Source: Treponema saccharophilum DSM 2985 (GTDB taxonomy: Bacteria; Spirochaetota; Spirochaetia; Treponematales; Treponemataceae). From it: a stretch of DNA of 64,000 nt. Positions 1 to 7,506 of the stretch are shown here, piece by piece. The translations under genes and the position numbers were made by a program. The stretch covers positions 1 through 64,000 of the forward strand of contig NZ_AGRW01000045.1 of NCBI RefSeq assembly GCF_000255555.1, in the 5' to 3' direction. Positions within the stretch are counted from its first letter, which is position 1. The number at the start of each line of letters is the position of its first letter. A model generated the notes under the pieces. It was given only the letters and a program-made list of their open reading frames with translations. It was not told where the DNA came from and did not search any database.

Positions 1-975
1 CTCAACCGACGAAAGCGCCGTGCAGCCCAAGAACGCCCTCTCGCCGATTTCCGTGACGCTTGACGGAATCTCAACCCACGAAAGCGCCGTGCAGACTAAG
101 AACGCCCTCGCACCGATTTCCGTGACGCTTGACGGAATCTCAACCGACGAAAGCGCCGTGCAGCCCAAGAACGCCCCCGCACCGATTTCCGTGACGCCGA
201 AAAGCTCAAGATTCTTCAAGCCGTCATATTTGCATTTGAACAATGTGCCGGAAGCAAAAACGCGCAGGCTGCCTTCACTGTCGGCTTTGAGGACAGTTTT
301 CATGCGCCACCATTGTGGAATTTCGGCAAGCGGAAGTTTCTGCGCTTCTATCACGGCAAGTATTTCCGCGCCGCTTTTTGAAGAATCCGCAAAGGATTCG
401 GCCACTTTCTGAATTTTCGGAAGCCACCTTGAATGGTTCGAGCAGAGCTTGAAAAAGCCCGCGTTCTTCCCCATTTTGAAGAGAGCGACATCCGAGCCTT
501 TTTTGTTCTGGAAAATCTCAAACGAAGAATCCCCGACGTTTTCAAGCAAAGTGCCGAGCAGGGCTTTCATGCCCGCCTCTTTCAATTCGGAAACCTTCTT
601 TTCCTTCGCAATCTGCAACGCGATTTCTTTAACGTGCGTTCTGAGATGCGGGCTTCGCCTTACCGACTTGTATGTGCTGCTGTCTTTTGTGCAGACGATT
701 TCATAGTTCGCCTCGTTCAGGCTGACGAACCATTCCGACGGCACTTTCTCAAAATCGTCCGAAAGCACAATTTTCGAAAGCGACGTGCATTTTATAAACG
801 CTTTTTTGCTGATATGTCTGACGCTTTTGGGTATTGTCAAAGACTGGAGATGCGTGCATTTCCTGAACGCAGTCCAAGCGATGTCCCTAACGCCGTCGGG
901 AATTGCCACGCTCGTCACGTCCTTGTCCGAGCATCCTTTCAGCACGCCGCCTTCAATCTGCAAAATGTCTGCCAT
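1..975 (-). CDS. BspA-like LRR_5 protein, C-terminus beyond window edge
   Basis: The reading frame is open from an ATG at 975 to the left edge, giving at least 325 codons. The start follows AGGAG with good spacing and encodes MADILQIEGGVL, the same N-terminus as the 714-residue LRR protein downstream, with no signal peptide. Residues about 12-75 are LRR_5 repeats. Residues about 80-230 are the non-LRR domain shared by its neighbours (begins PSEWFVSL, then STYKSV). LRR_5 repeats of about 23 residues (SSVEIPSSVTEIG type) then run to the edge. LRR_5 repeats are curved binding scaffolds; BspA relatives are usually secreted adhesins, but this one should stay in the cytoplasm. Binding partner unknown. 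Confidence 0.9.
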   Translation of the reverse strand, partial: MADILQIEGGVLKGCSDKDVTSVAIPDGVRDIAWTAFRKCTHLQSLTIPKSVRHISKKAFIKCTSLSKIVLSDDFEKVPSEWFVSLNEANYEIVCTKDSSTYKSVRRSPHLRTHVKEIALQIAKEKKVSELKEAGMKALLGTLLENVGDSSFEIFQNKKGSDVALFKMGKNAGFFKLCSNHSRWLPKIQKVAESFADSSKSGAEILAVIEAQKLPLAEIPQWWRMKTVLKADSEGSLRVFASGTLFKCKYDGLKNLELFGVTEIGAGAFLGCTALSSVEIPSSVTEIGARAFLVCTALSWVEIPSSVTEIGERAFLGCTALSSVE

Positions 976-1183
976 TGTTTATTCTCCTGTAATACCGAAT
1001 TGTATGCATCCTCCGTCACCTTGTCAGACAGAACCGCGCCCGCGGCGTTTTTGAACGTCGCATTTCGAAGCGACCTGTTCTGTTTTGTCATGATGAATAG
1101 GATTTCGAATCAAGTTCGGAAATGGCAGAGCGGCCTCACACCGCATCAAGACGGGATATTCGCAAAGGCATCGAACCAGCATG

Positions 1184-1465
1184 TCAGTCGAAATTCGGGC
1201 CGTTCTCTTTTATCCATTCGACAAACAGACCGTAGAATTCGAGCAGGTCGACATCGAAGAAATGCTTGAAAAGAGCCGCCACAGCCGCGAACCAGAAAGG
1301 CGTGACAATGATGGCGATGACAAACGAAAGGCAGCCGCCCTTCCCGCTGAGCTTCCTGAATATCGCGAAGATTATCGGCGCGAAGGGAAGCAGCAGCAGC
1401 AAAAGAAGGCAGCCGCATCCTCCTCCATTGTCTTCTTCCTCGCCTACGATGATATACTTTTTCAT
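1184..1465 (-). CDS. small two-segment membrane protein, function unknown
   Basis: A 93-residue protein starting MKKYIIVGEEEDNGGG, preceded by GGAGAG at good spacing. An acidic-glycine N-terminal stretch leads into a leucine run (about 21-39), a short basic loop and a second hydrophobic segment (about 46-66), followed by an acidic and aromatic tail ending NGPNFD. The pattern fits a two-helix inner-membrane protein. It lies between two LRR genes on the same strand and could be co-transcribed with the 714-residue gene. I do not recognise a family. Confidence 0.7.
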   Translation of the reverse strand: MKKYIIVGEEEDNGGGCGCLLLLLLLPFAPIIFAIFRKLSGKGGCLSFVIAIIVTPFWFAAVAALFKHFFDVDLLEFYGLFVEWIKENGPNFD

Positions 1466-1562
1466 TCAATTCTCTCCTTGATTTATTTTATCGACAAATC
1501 TCCTGCTGCGCTAAAAGCCCGCACGGCTCTTGCTTATTATTTGCCTTGGTCATGCAGCATCT

Positions 1563-3707
1563 CTACAGCCTCGCTTTTCCGTCCGAACATTTCACGCGCT
1601 TTGCAGGAACGCCTCTGTTCCAGTCCTCGCCTTTTTCCACAGCTTTCCATTGTGCCACCGTTCCGCCGAACTCCACCGACGAAAGCGACTCGCACCCCGC
1701 AAAAGCAGTTTCGCCGATTTTCTCGACGCTTGACGGAATCACCACAGACGCAAGCGATTGGCACCCATAGAACGCATCCTCGCCGATTTCTATAACGCTG
1801 TCGGGAATCTCCAAGGACAAAAGCTTTGAGCAATTAGTGAACGCAAAATCGCCGATTTGTGTAACACTATTTGGAATTTTCACATACGAAAGCGATTCGC
1901 AACAACTGAACGCATACCCGCCGATTTTCGTGACGCTTGGCGGAATCTCAACCGACGTAAGCAATGTATGATTCGAGAAGGCACACTCGTCGATTTCCGT
2001 GACACCATCAGGAATTTTTATTGAGCCGCTCTGACTTGTGCAATATAGAACTGCATTCTCTTTGATTGCACATCCGTTCTCTATCGTGAGGAGAGGATGC
2101 GAAAAATTGTCGATATTGCAGCCTTTGAACGCAGAAATGCCGATTTTCGTGACGCTCGACGGAATCACCACAGATGTAAGCGACTTGCACTCATAGAACG
2201 CACACCTGCCGATTTCCGTGACACCGTCTGGGATTGTGATTGAACTGCTCTGACTTGTGAAATACAGAACCTGATTATCTTTTATTGCGACACCGTTCTT
2301 TATCGTGAGAAGAGGATGCGAAAGCTCGCTGATGTTGCAGTTTTTGAATGCCTCCTTGCCGATTTCCTCGACGCTTGGCGGAATCACAACCGACGAAAGC
2401 GACGTGCAACCACGGAATGCCTTCTCGCCGATTTTCGTAACGCTCGGCGGAATCACCACAGACATAAGCGACGGCCACTCATAGAACGCATACTCGCCGA
2501 TTTCCGTGATGCCGAACAATGCTATGTTCTTTACGTCCTCATAGTTCATTGCTCTCAATTCACCCGTGGCAAAAAAATTCAGAGAGCCGTCGCTGTCCGA
2601 TGGGAGCGGCAACCTTGCATCCTCGGGAATCTCGGCAAGCGGAAGCCCCTGCTCTGTTATCACGGCAAAAATATCCGCACCGCTTTTAATGGAGTCCGAG
2701 AACGCTTCAATCACTTTCCTGAACGTCACAAGCCACTTCGACGAATCCTCGCCAAGCTCGAACACGCCTATATTCTTGCCGATTTTCACGATAACGACAG
2801 TCGCGCCCTTCGTGTTTGAGAGAATAAAGAACCCGGAATCCGCCATGCCCTCAAGCAGCGATGACAGCACGGCGGTTATACTTGCCTCATTCATTTCTGC
2901 AATCTTTTTTTCTTTCGCAATTTCCATACTGTTCAAGTGCATTCTAAGCTTCGGGTTTCGTTTTACCGCCTTGTATGTGCTGCTGCCCTCCGTGCAGACG
3001 ATTTCATAGTTCACATTTTCGTAGTCCAGACTGTCGAACCACTCGGACGGCACTTCTTCAAAGTCGTCCCCAAGCGTCACCGACGAAAGCGACTTGCAAT
3101 CACTGAACGCATAGCCGATTTCCGTGACGCTTGACGGAATCACAACCGACGTAAGCGACGTGCAACCACTGAACGCACTGTCGCCGATTTTTGTGACGCT
3201 TGGCGGAATCTCAACCGACGTAAGCGATGTACAATCCGAGAACGCCCACTCGCCGATTTCCGTGACACCATCAGGAAATTTTATTGAGTCGCTCTGCCTT
3301 GTGAAATACAGAACTACACCATCTTTGATTGCACATCCGTTCTCTATCGTGAGGAGAGGATGCGAAAGCTCGCCGATATTGCAGTCCTTGAACGCATAAT
3401 CGCCGATTTTCTTGACGCCGTCGGGAATCACCACCGACGAAAGCGACGTGCAACCACTGAACGCATGAACACCGATTTCCGTGACGCTCGACGGAATCTC
3501 CACCGACTCAAGCGATGTACAATCCGAGAACGCCCCCTCGCCGATTTCCTCGACGCTCGACGGAATCACAACCGACGAAAGCGACGTGCAACCACTGAAC
3601 GCATAAACACCGATTTCCTCGACGCCGTCGGGAATTTCCACGCTCGTTGCGCTCTTGTCCGTGCAGTCTTCCAGCACACCGTCTTCGATTAGCAAAATGT
3701 CCGCCAT
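1563..3707 (-). CDS. BspA-like LRR_5 protein, cytoplasmic type
   Basis: A 714-residue protein that starts MADILLIEDGVL after an AGGAG site and has no signal peptide. Residues about 15-215 are LRR_5 repeats. About 220-400 is the shared non-LRR domain (PSEWFDSL, STYKAVKR, SSKWL landmarks). A second LRR_5 block runs to about 685, and the protein ends in the usual BspA cap (GGTVAQW, then VKCSDGKARL). Three copies of the spacer that begins SHPLLTI interrupt the repeats, as is common in BspA proteins. Such scaffolds bind proteins or glycans, but the missing export signal argues for an intracellular partner. The next gene upstream, the 898-residue LRR protein, is separated by a palindromic repeat. 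Confidence 0.9.
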   Translation of the reverse strand: MADILLIEDGVLEDCTDKSATSVEIPDGVEEIGVYAFSGCTSLSSVVIPSSVEEIGEGAFSDCTSLESVEIPSSVTEIGVHAFSGCTSLSSVVIPDGVKKIGDYAFKDCNIGELSHPLLTIENGCAIKDGVVLYFTRQSDSIKFPDGVTEIGEWAFSDCTSLTSVEIPPSVTKIGDSAFSGCTSLTSVVIPSSVTEIGYAFSDCKSLSSVTLGDDFEEVPSEWFDSLDYENVNYEIVCTEGSSTYKAVKRNPKLRMHLNSMEIAKEKKIAEMNEASITAVLSSLLEGMADSGFFILSNTKGATVVIVKIGKNIGVFELGEDSSKWLVTFRKVIEAFSDSIKSGADIFAVITEQGLPLAEIPEDARLPLPSDSDGSLNFFATGELRAMNYEDVKNIALFGITEIGEYAFYEWPSLMSVVIPPSVTKIGEKAFRGCTSLSSVVIPPSVEEIGKEAFKNCNISELSHPLLTIKNGVAIKDNQVLYFTSQSSSITIPDGVTEIGRCAFYECKSLTSVVIPSSVTKIGISAFKGCNIDNFSHPLLTIENGCAIKENAVLYCTSQSGSIKIPDGVTEIDECAFSNHTLLTSVEIPPSVTKIGGYAFSCCESLSYVKIPNSVTQIGDFAFTNCSKLLSLEIPDSVIEIGEDAFYGCQSLASVVIPSSVEKIGETAFAGCESLSSVEFGGTVAQWKAVEKGEDWNRGVPAKRVKCSDGKARL

Positions 3708-3739
3708 TGTTTATTCTCCTCATGTCATGCTGAACTGTA

Positions 3740-3835
3740 TTTTCCGCTGGAAAATACTTTCAGCATCTGCGTTCATTTAGGTCATTTCGACTACGCTCAA
3801 TGACCAGTCGGTTGCTGAGCGTAGTCGAAGCACCT
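3740..3835. repeat. REP-like palindromic repeat, copy A
   Basis: A perfect 14-bp inverted repeat (TTCGACTACGCTCA at 3786-3799, complement at 3816-3829) sits in a longer block that recurs at 6685-6785. It lies just downstream of the 898-residue LRR gene. Related GTCATGCTGAAC-type fragments occur at 6556, 6666, 11364 and 26771. Confidence 0.8.
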
Positions 3836-3836
3836 C

Positions 3837-6533
3837 TCACAGCTCCGCCTCGCCATCCGAGCACTTCACGCGCTTTGCAGGAATGCCGCTGTTCCAGTCC
3901 GCGCCTTTTTTCACTGCTTTCCACTGCGCCACTGTTCCGCCGAACTGCATGAATAAAAGCGACTGGCAGAACCGGAACGCCTGCTTGCCGATTTCCTTTA
4001 CGCTTTGCGGAATCGACACTGATTTGAGCGAATAACAATAAAAGAACGCCTTCTCGCCGATTGTCGCAATGCCGTCGGGGATTACGATTGATTCTTTCTG
4101 GCTTGCGAGGTACAGAAACTCTTCGTCTTCGATTGCGATTCCGTCCTTTATCGTAAGGCACGGATGCGAAAGGGCGGTGATGTTGCAATTGAAGAACGCC
4201 TTGTCGCCGATTTTTGTAACGCTGTCGGGAATCACCACCGACGTAAGCGACCTGCAATCATAGAACGCCTTGTCGCCGATTTCCGTGACGCCGGGCGGAA
4301 TCACCACCGACGAAAGCGACCTGCAGTCAGAGAACGCCAACCTGCCGATTGCCTTGACGCTTGGCGGAATCGACACTGATTTGAGCGAATAGCAGTTTTC
4401 GAACGCATACTCGCCGATTTTCGTAACGCCGTCGGGGATTGCGATTGATTCGCTCTGGCTTGCGAGGTACAGAACCTCGTCGTCCTTGATTGCGATTCCG
4501 TTCTTTATCGTCAGGAGAAGATGCGAAAGTTCGTCGATGTTGCACCCCTCAAACGCCTTTTCGCCGATTTCTTTTACGCTGTCAGGGATTACCACAGATT
4601 CAAGGCTTGTGCACTTATAGAACGCCCTCTCGCCTATTTCTTTGATACCGAACAAAGCGATGTCCTTTAATCTGGAACACTCTATTTTTCTCAATACGCC
4701 TGATACAAACAGATTCAAAAAGCCGTCAGAATCCGCTTCGAATGTAATATCCTTTGATTTCTTCTCGCTGATTTCGCCAAGCGGCAGCTTTTGCTTTTTT
4801 ATCACGTCAAAGATTTCTTCTCCGCTTTTTGAAGAATCCGAAAAGGCTTCTATCACCTTTTTGACTTTCGGAAGCCACTTCGATGAATCAGCGCCGAGTT
4901 TGAACACGCCTGTATTCTTTGCGATTTTCAAGAGAACAACGGTTGCGCTCTTCGTGGTCGCAAGAATCTGGAACGAGAAGCCCCTCACGCTCGGAAGCAA
5001 AGTGGAAAGCAGAGCGTCAGCGCCGACTTTGTTCACCGTGGCAATCTTTTCGTTTTTTGCCACTTGAAGAGCAAGGGCTTTGATGTGCTTCTTGAGCTTC
5101 GGGCTTCGTTTCACAGCCTTGTATGTGCTGCTGTCTTTTGTGCAGATGATTTCATAATTCTCATTCCAGTCCAGTCTGTCGAACCATTCGGACGGCACTT
5201 TTTCAAAATCGTCAGCAAGAATTACCTTTGAAAGAGATTTGCCAACAAAAAAGAACGCATCTTTGTCGAATTCAGTGATGCTTGACGGAAGCGAAATGGA
5301 CGAAAGCGATTCGCAGAAAGAGTACGCTCCAATTTTTGTGACGCCTGAAGGAACTTCAAGCGACTTAAGCGACTCGCAGCCACTGAACGCATTCTCTCCG
5401 ATTTCCGTTACGCCGTCGGGGATTGTCACGCTTGTTGCGCTCTTGTCCGTGCATTGCTTCAGGCTGCCGTTTTCCACCAGCATAACAGGCATTTCCCAAA
5501 CTCCGTCTTTGCACTTCACGCTTTTTTCGCTAGTATGCTCAAGAAGATACCATTTTCCTACTATCGCTTCCCACTGCGCCACAGTTCCTGAGAACTCCAC
5601 AGACTCAGGATAGTTGTAGCCATCAAGCACGTCCTTATCGATTTCCTTGACGCCTTCGGGGATTATGAATGAATTGCTCTGGGTTGTGCGGTACAGAACC
5701 TTTTTTCCCTTGATTGCGAATCCGTTTTTTATCTTCAGGCACGGGTGCGAAAGCTCATCGATGTTGCAGCCCAAGAACGCCTCAGCTCCGATTTTCCTGA
5801 CGCTGTCGGGAATCACCACCGAAGAAAGCGAAGAGCAGCCCTCGAACGCTTCCTTTCCGATTTCCTTGACGCTTGGCGGAATAACCACCGACGAAAGAGT
5901 CTTGTTATCATAGAACGCAGAGTATTCGATTTCCTTGACGCCGTCGGGAATCGTGATTGAACTGCTCTGGTTTGTCCAATACAGAACTTTGTTGTCCTTG
6001 ATTGCGACTCCGTTCTTTATCGTCAGGAGAGGATGCGAAAGCTCAGTTATGTTGCAGCCCTTGAACGCCTTGTTACTGATAGTCGTGACGCTCTCTGGAA
6101 TCTTCACGCTCTCAATCGACGCGCAGTCGCAGAACGCCCTATCGAAGATTACCCTGATGCCGTCGGGGATTGTGATGGAACGGCTCTGTGTTGCGCAGTA
6201 GACAACCCAGTCGTCGTACTCGATTGCAAGTCCGTCCTTTATCGTCAGGCACGGATGCGAAAGGGCGGTGATGTTGCAATGACAGAACGCATAACTTCCG
6301 ATACTTGTGACGCTCTCCGGAATAATCACAGACGAAAGCGATGTGCAATTGAAGAACGCATAGTCGTCGATTTCCGTAACGCTTGGCGGAATCACTATCG
6401 ACTTAAGCGACGCGCACCTCCTAAACGCCTTTATGTCGATTTTCGTGACATAATTCGGGATTGTCACGCTCTCCACATTTTTGTCCAGGCATCTAACCAG
6501 CTCTGTGCCGTTGATTTTCAATACGTCTTCCAT
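3837..6533 (-). CDS. BspA-like LRR_5 protein, apparent in-frame fusion of two LRR genes
   Basis: An 898-residue protein that starts MEDVLKINGTELV after AGGAG; no signal peptide. Residues 1-347 form a complete LRR protein with its own C-cap (SGTVAQW, then VKCKDG). At residue 348 a second N-terminus appears (MPVMLVENGSLKQ), close to the MADILLIEDGVL start of the neighbours, followed by LRRs, the shared non-LRR domain (about 450-625), more LRRs and a second cap (GGTVAQW, VKCSDG). The simplest reading is loss of a stop codon and intergenic gap between two paralogous genes. Five SHPxLxI spacers are present. Role unknown; probably a cytoplasmic binding scaffold. Confidence 0.88.
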   Translation of the reverse strand: MEDVLKINGTELVRCLDKNVESVTIPNYVTKIDIKAFRRCASLKSIVIPPSVTEIDDYAFFNCTSLSSVIIPESVTSIGSYAFCHCNITALSHPCLTIKDGLAIEYDDWVVYCATQSRSITIPDGIRVIFDRAFCDCASIESVKIPESVTTISNKAFKGCNITELSHPLLTIKNGVAIKDNKVLYWTNQSSSITIPDGVKEIEYSAFYDNKTLSSVVIPPSVKEIGKEAFEGCSSLSSVVIPDSVRKIGAEAFLGCNIDELSHPCLKIKNGFAIKGKKVLYRTTQSNSFIIPEGVKEIDKDVLDGYNYPESVEFSGTVAQWEAIVGKWYLLEHTSEKSVKCKDGVWEMPVMLVENGSLKQCTDKSATSVTIPDGVTEIGENAFSGCESLKSLEVPSGVTKIGAYSFCESLSSISLPSSITEFDKDAFFFVGKSLSKVILADDFEKVPSEWFDRLDWNENYEIICTKDSSTYKAVKRSPKLKKHIKALALQVAKNEKIATVNKVGADALLSTLLPSVRGFSFQILATTKSATVVLLKIAKNTGVFKLGADSSKWLPKVKKVIEAFSDSSKSGEEIFDVIKKQKLPLGEISEKKSKDITFEADSDGFLNLFVSGVLRKIECSRLKDIALFGIKEIGERAFYKCTSLESVVIPDSVKEIGEKAFEGCNIDELSHLLLTIKNGIAIKDDEVLYLASQSESIAIPDGVTKIGEYAFENCYSLKSVSIPPSVKAIGRLAFSDCRSLSSVVIPPGVTEIGDKAFYDCRSLTSVVIPDSVTKIGDKAFFNCNITALSHPCLTIKDGIAIEDEEFLYLASQKESIVIPDGIATIGEKAFFYCYSLKSVSIPQSVKEIGKQAFRFCQSLLFMQFGGTVAQWKAVKKGADWNSGIPAKRVKCSDGEAEL

Positions 6534-6631
6534 TGTTTATTCTCCTCTATTTGTCATGCTGAAATTTGATTTTGTCGCTTTCTGAAGCGAACTCAAAACA
6601 TGGATTCCTTATTTTAAGGAAAGCCTCTTTT

Positions 6632-6667
6632 TAAAAAAACAACTTTCCTTATCTTAAGGAAAGTTGT
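6632..6667 (-). terminator. intrinsic terminator, minus strand
   Basis: An 11-bp perfect stem (AACTTTCCTTA at 6641-6651 with its complement at 6655-6665, 3-nt loop), followed on the minus strand by seven T. It lies downstream of the SSB-tip gene (6796-7293) and ahead of the 898-residue LRR gene. A weaker TTCCTTA...TAAGGAA copy lies at 6605-6621. Confidence 0.75.
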
Positions 6668-6684
6668 CATGCTGAACTCGTTCC

Positions 6685-6758
6685 AGCATCTGTGTTCATT
6701 TAGGTCATTTCGACTACGCTCAATGACCAGTCGGTTGCTGAGCGTAGCCGAAGCGTCT
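6685..6758. repeat. REP-like palindromic repeat, copy B
   Basis: Nearly identical to the block at 3764-3835, with arms at 6709-6722 and 6739-6752 (one mismatch). As in copy A, it directly follows the 3' end of an LRR reading frame; here only the last codons of that frame survive (6759-6785). Confidence 0.8.
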
Positions 6759-6785
6759 CTACAGACTCACCTCGCCGTCCAAGCA
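6759..6785 (-). pseudogene. remnant of an LRR gene 3' end
   Basis: On the minus strand this reads CLDGEVSL then stop, matching the terminal CSDGKARL/CSDGEAEL of the LRR proteins, and it is followed by the same palindromic repeat that follows the intact 898-residue gene. The rest of the LRR gene is gone; the next base group belongs to the stop region of the SSB-tip gene. This is a deletion or replacement junction. Confidence 0.65.
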
Positions 6786-6795
6786 TTTTTCCGCA

Positions 6796-7293
6796 TTAAA
6801 ACGGGACATCTTCATCAAACTCATCTTTGTTTTGAGAATCAGATTGAATCTGCTCAAACAAAAGCAACATTCTGTATTTTGCGTCGCCCTCGCTCTTTTC
6901 AACGCTTGCGCCAAAGAACATTTTCCCGCCGTCAACGCAAGTCCCCGTGCAGTATGGCTCAAGAGCGTCAATCGCCTCTTTCGCCTCGCACATCGCACAG
7001 TCGGAGCGCACAAAAAGCAGCATCGCCTTGATTTTCTTGTTCTTTACATAATCCACAATTTCGCCAATCGACTCCGCCTCAAAATAAGTCGGGAACTCGC
7101 TCCCAAAACAGTTGTCTATGTCGCATTTTTCGAGGTGGGTCAAACTATTGTGCAGTGCGTCATTTATCAACTTGTTCGTTTTCTCTTCGCATTCTTCACA
7201 GTATGCTTCGTATTGTCGATCTATCTCTGACGGCTCATGCTCCTGCCAAAAATACTCATCGTCAACGATAAAATCAATGTCGTGGTCGTCCAT
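6796..7293 (-). CDS. SSB-tip family protein (FtsZ C-domain-like), paralogue 1
   Basis: A 165-residue protein from ATG 7293, chosen because AAAGGAG lies just upstream; a longer frame to 7341 would begin inside a remnant of another gene. N-terminus MDDHDIDFIVDDEYFW is acidic, then an ESIGEIVDYVKNKKIKAMLLF segment. Its last residues are FDEDVPF, closely resembling the acidic SSB C-terminal tip (DDDIPF) that recruits replication and repair proteins. The core (helix, beta strand, EAIDAL helix, then G-rich strand) resembles the FtsZ C-terminal domain, though this paralogue has lost the GGN of its sisters. Function unknown; paralogues at 13562, 18513 and 22978. Confidence 0.8.
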   Translation of the reverse strand: MDDHDIDFIVDDEYFWQEHEPSEIDRQYEAYCEECEEKTNKLINDALHNSLTHLEKCDIDNCFGSEFPTYFEAESIGEIVDYVKNKKIKAMLLFVRSDCAMCEAKEAIDALEPYCTGTCVDGGKMFFGASVEKSEGDAKYRMLLLFEQIQSDSQNKDEFDEDVPF

Positions 7294-7302
7294 TCTTCCG
7301 CT

Positions 7303-7336
7303 CCTTTTTGCTCGCTTTTGTTTTTCAGTTTCCGTC
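7303..7336 (-). repeat. shared junction block upstream of SSB-tip gene
   Basis: The block encoding GDGN-stop plus a short purine-rich linker (TGAAAAACAAAAGCGAGC) recurs at about 9087-9120 and, slightly diverged, at 14085-14117, each time at the end of a different gene. It marks a shared recombination boundary. Confidence 0.65.
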
Positions 7337-7414
7337 GCCACAAGCCCAGTGATAGTGCTGATTCACAAAGAAATCGACACATTCGGCAAAATCCGCTTTT
7401 ACCGCTGTCATCAT
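7325..7414 (-). pseudogene. C-terminal remnant of the PARG-like gene
   Basis: A 29-codon frame with two adjacent ATGs and a GAGGTG-type ribosome site. Its residues 7-29 (ADFAECVDFFVNQHYHWACG then DGN) match the last 23 residues of the PARG-like protein encoded at 9105-10070 with about two changes. The rest of the gene is absent. It may still be translated as a short peptide, but is best seen as a truncated duplicate next to the SSB-tip gene. Confidence 0.75.
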
Positions 7415-7506
7415 ATTTCCACCTCTAGACTTTGATTACATGCAAATCCTAGCCTGTGATTATCGCTTTATCAGCACTAGGATTTACATCAATCATAGCC
7501 TATGAT

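Noticed and set aside
860-1090. A 50-codon minus-strand frame starting MTKQNRSLRNATFKN upstream of the first LRR gene
   Set aside because: No ribosome site and it overlaps the well-supported LRR start in another frame.
2316-2819. Arg/His-rich plus-strand ORFs throughout the LRR region (also 3360-3692, 6033-6569, 7939-8418, 19304-19918)
   Set aside because: They are antisense shadows of the repetitive LRR codons, lack ribosome sites and show the mirrored 69-bp period.
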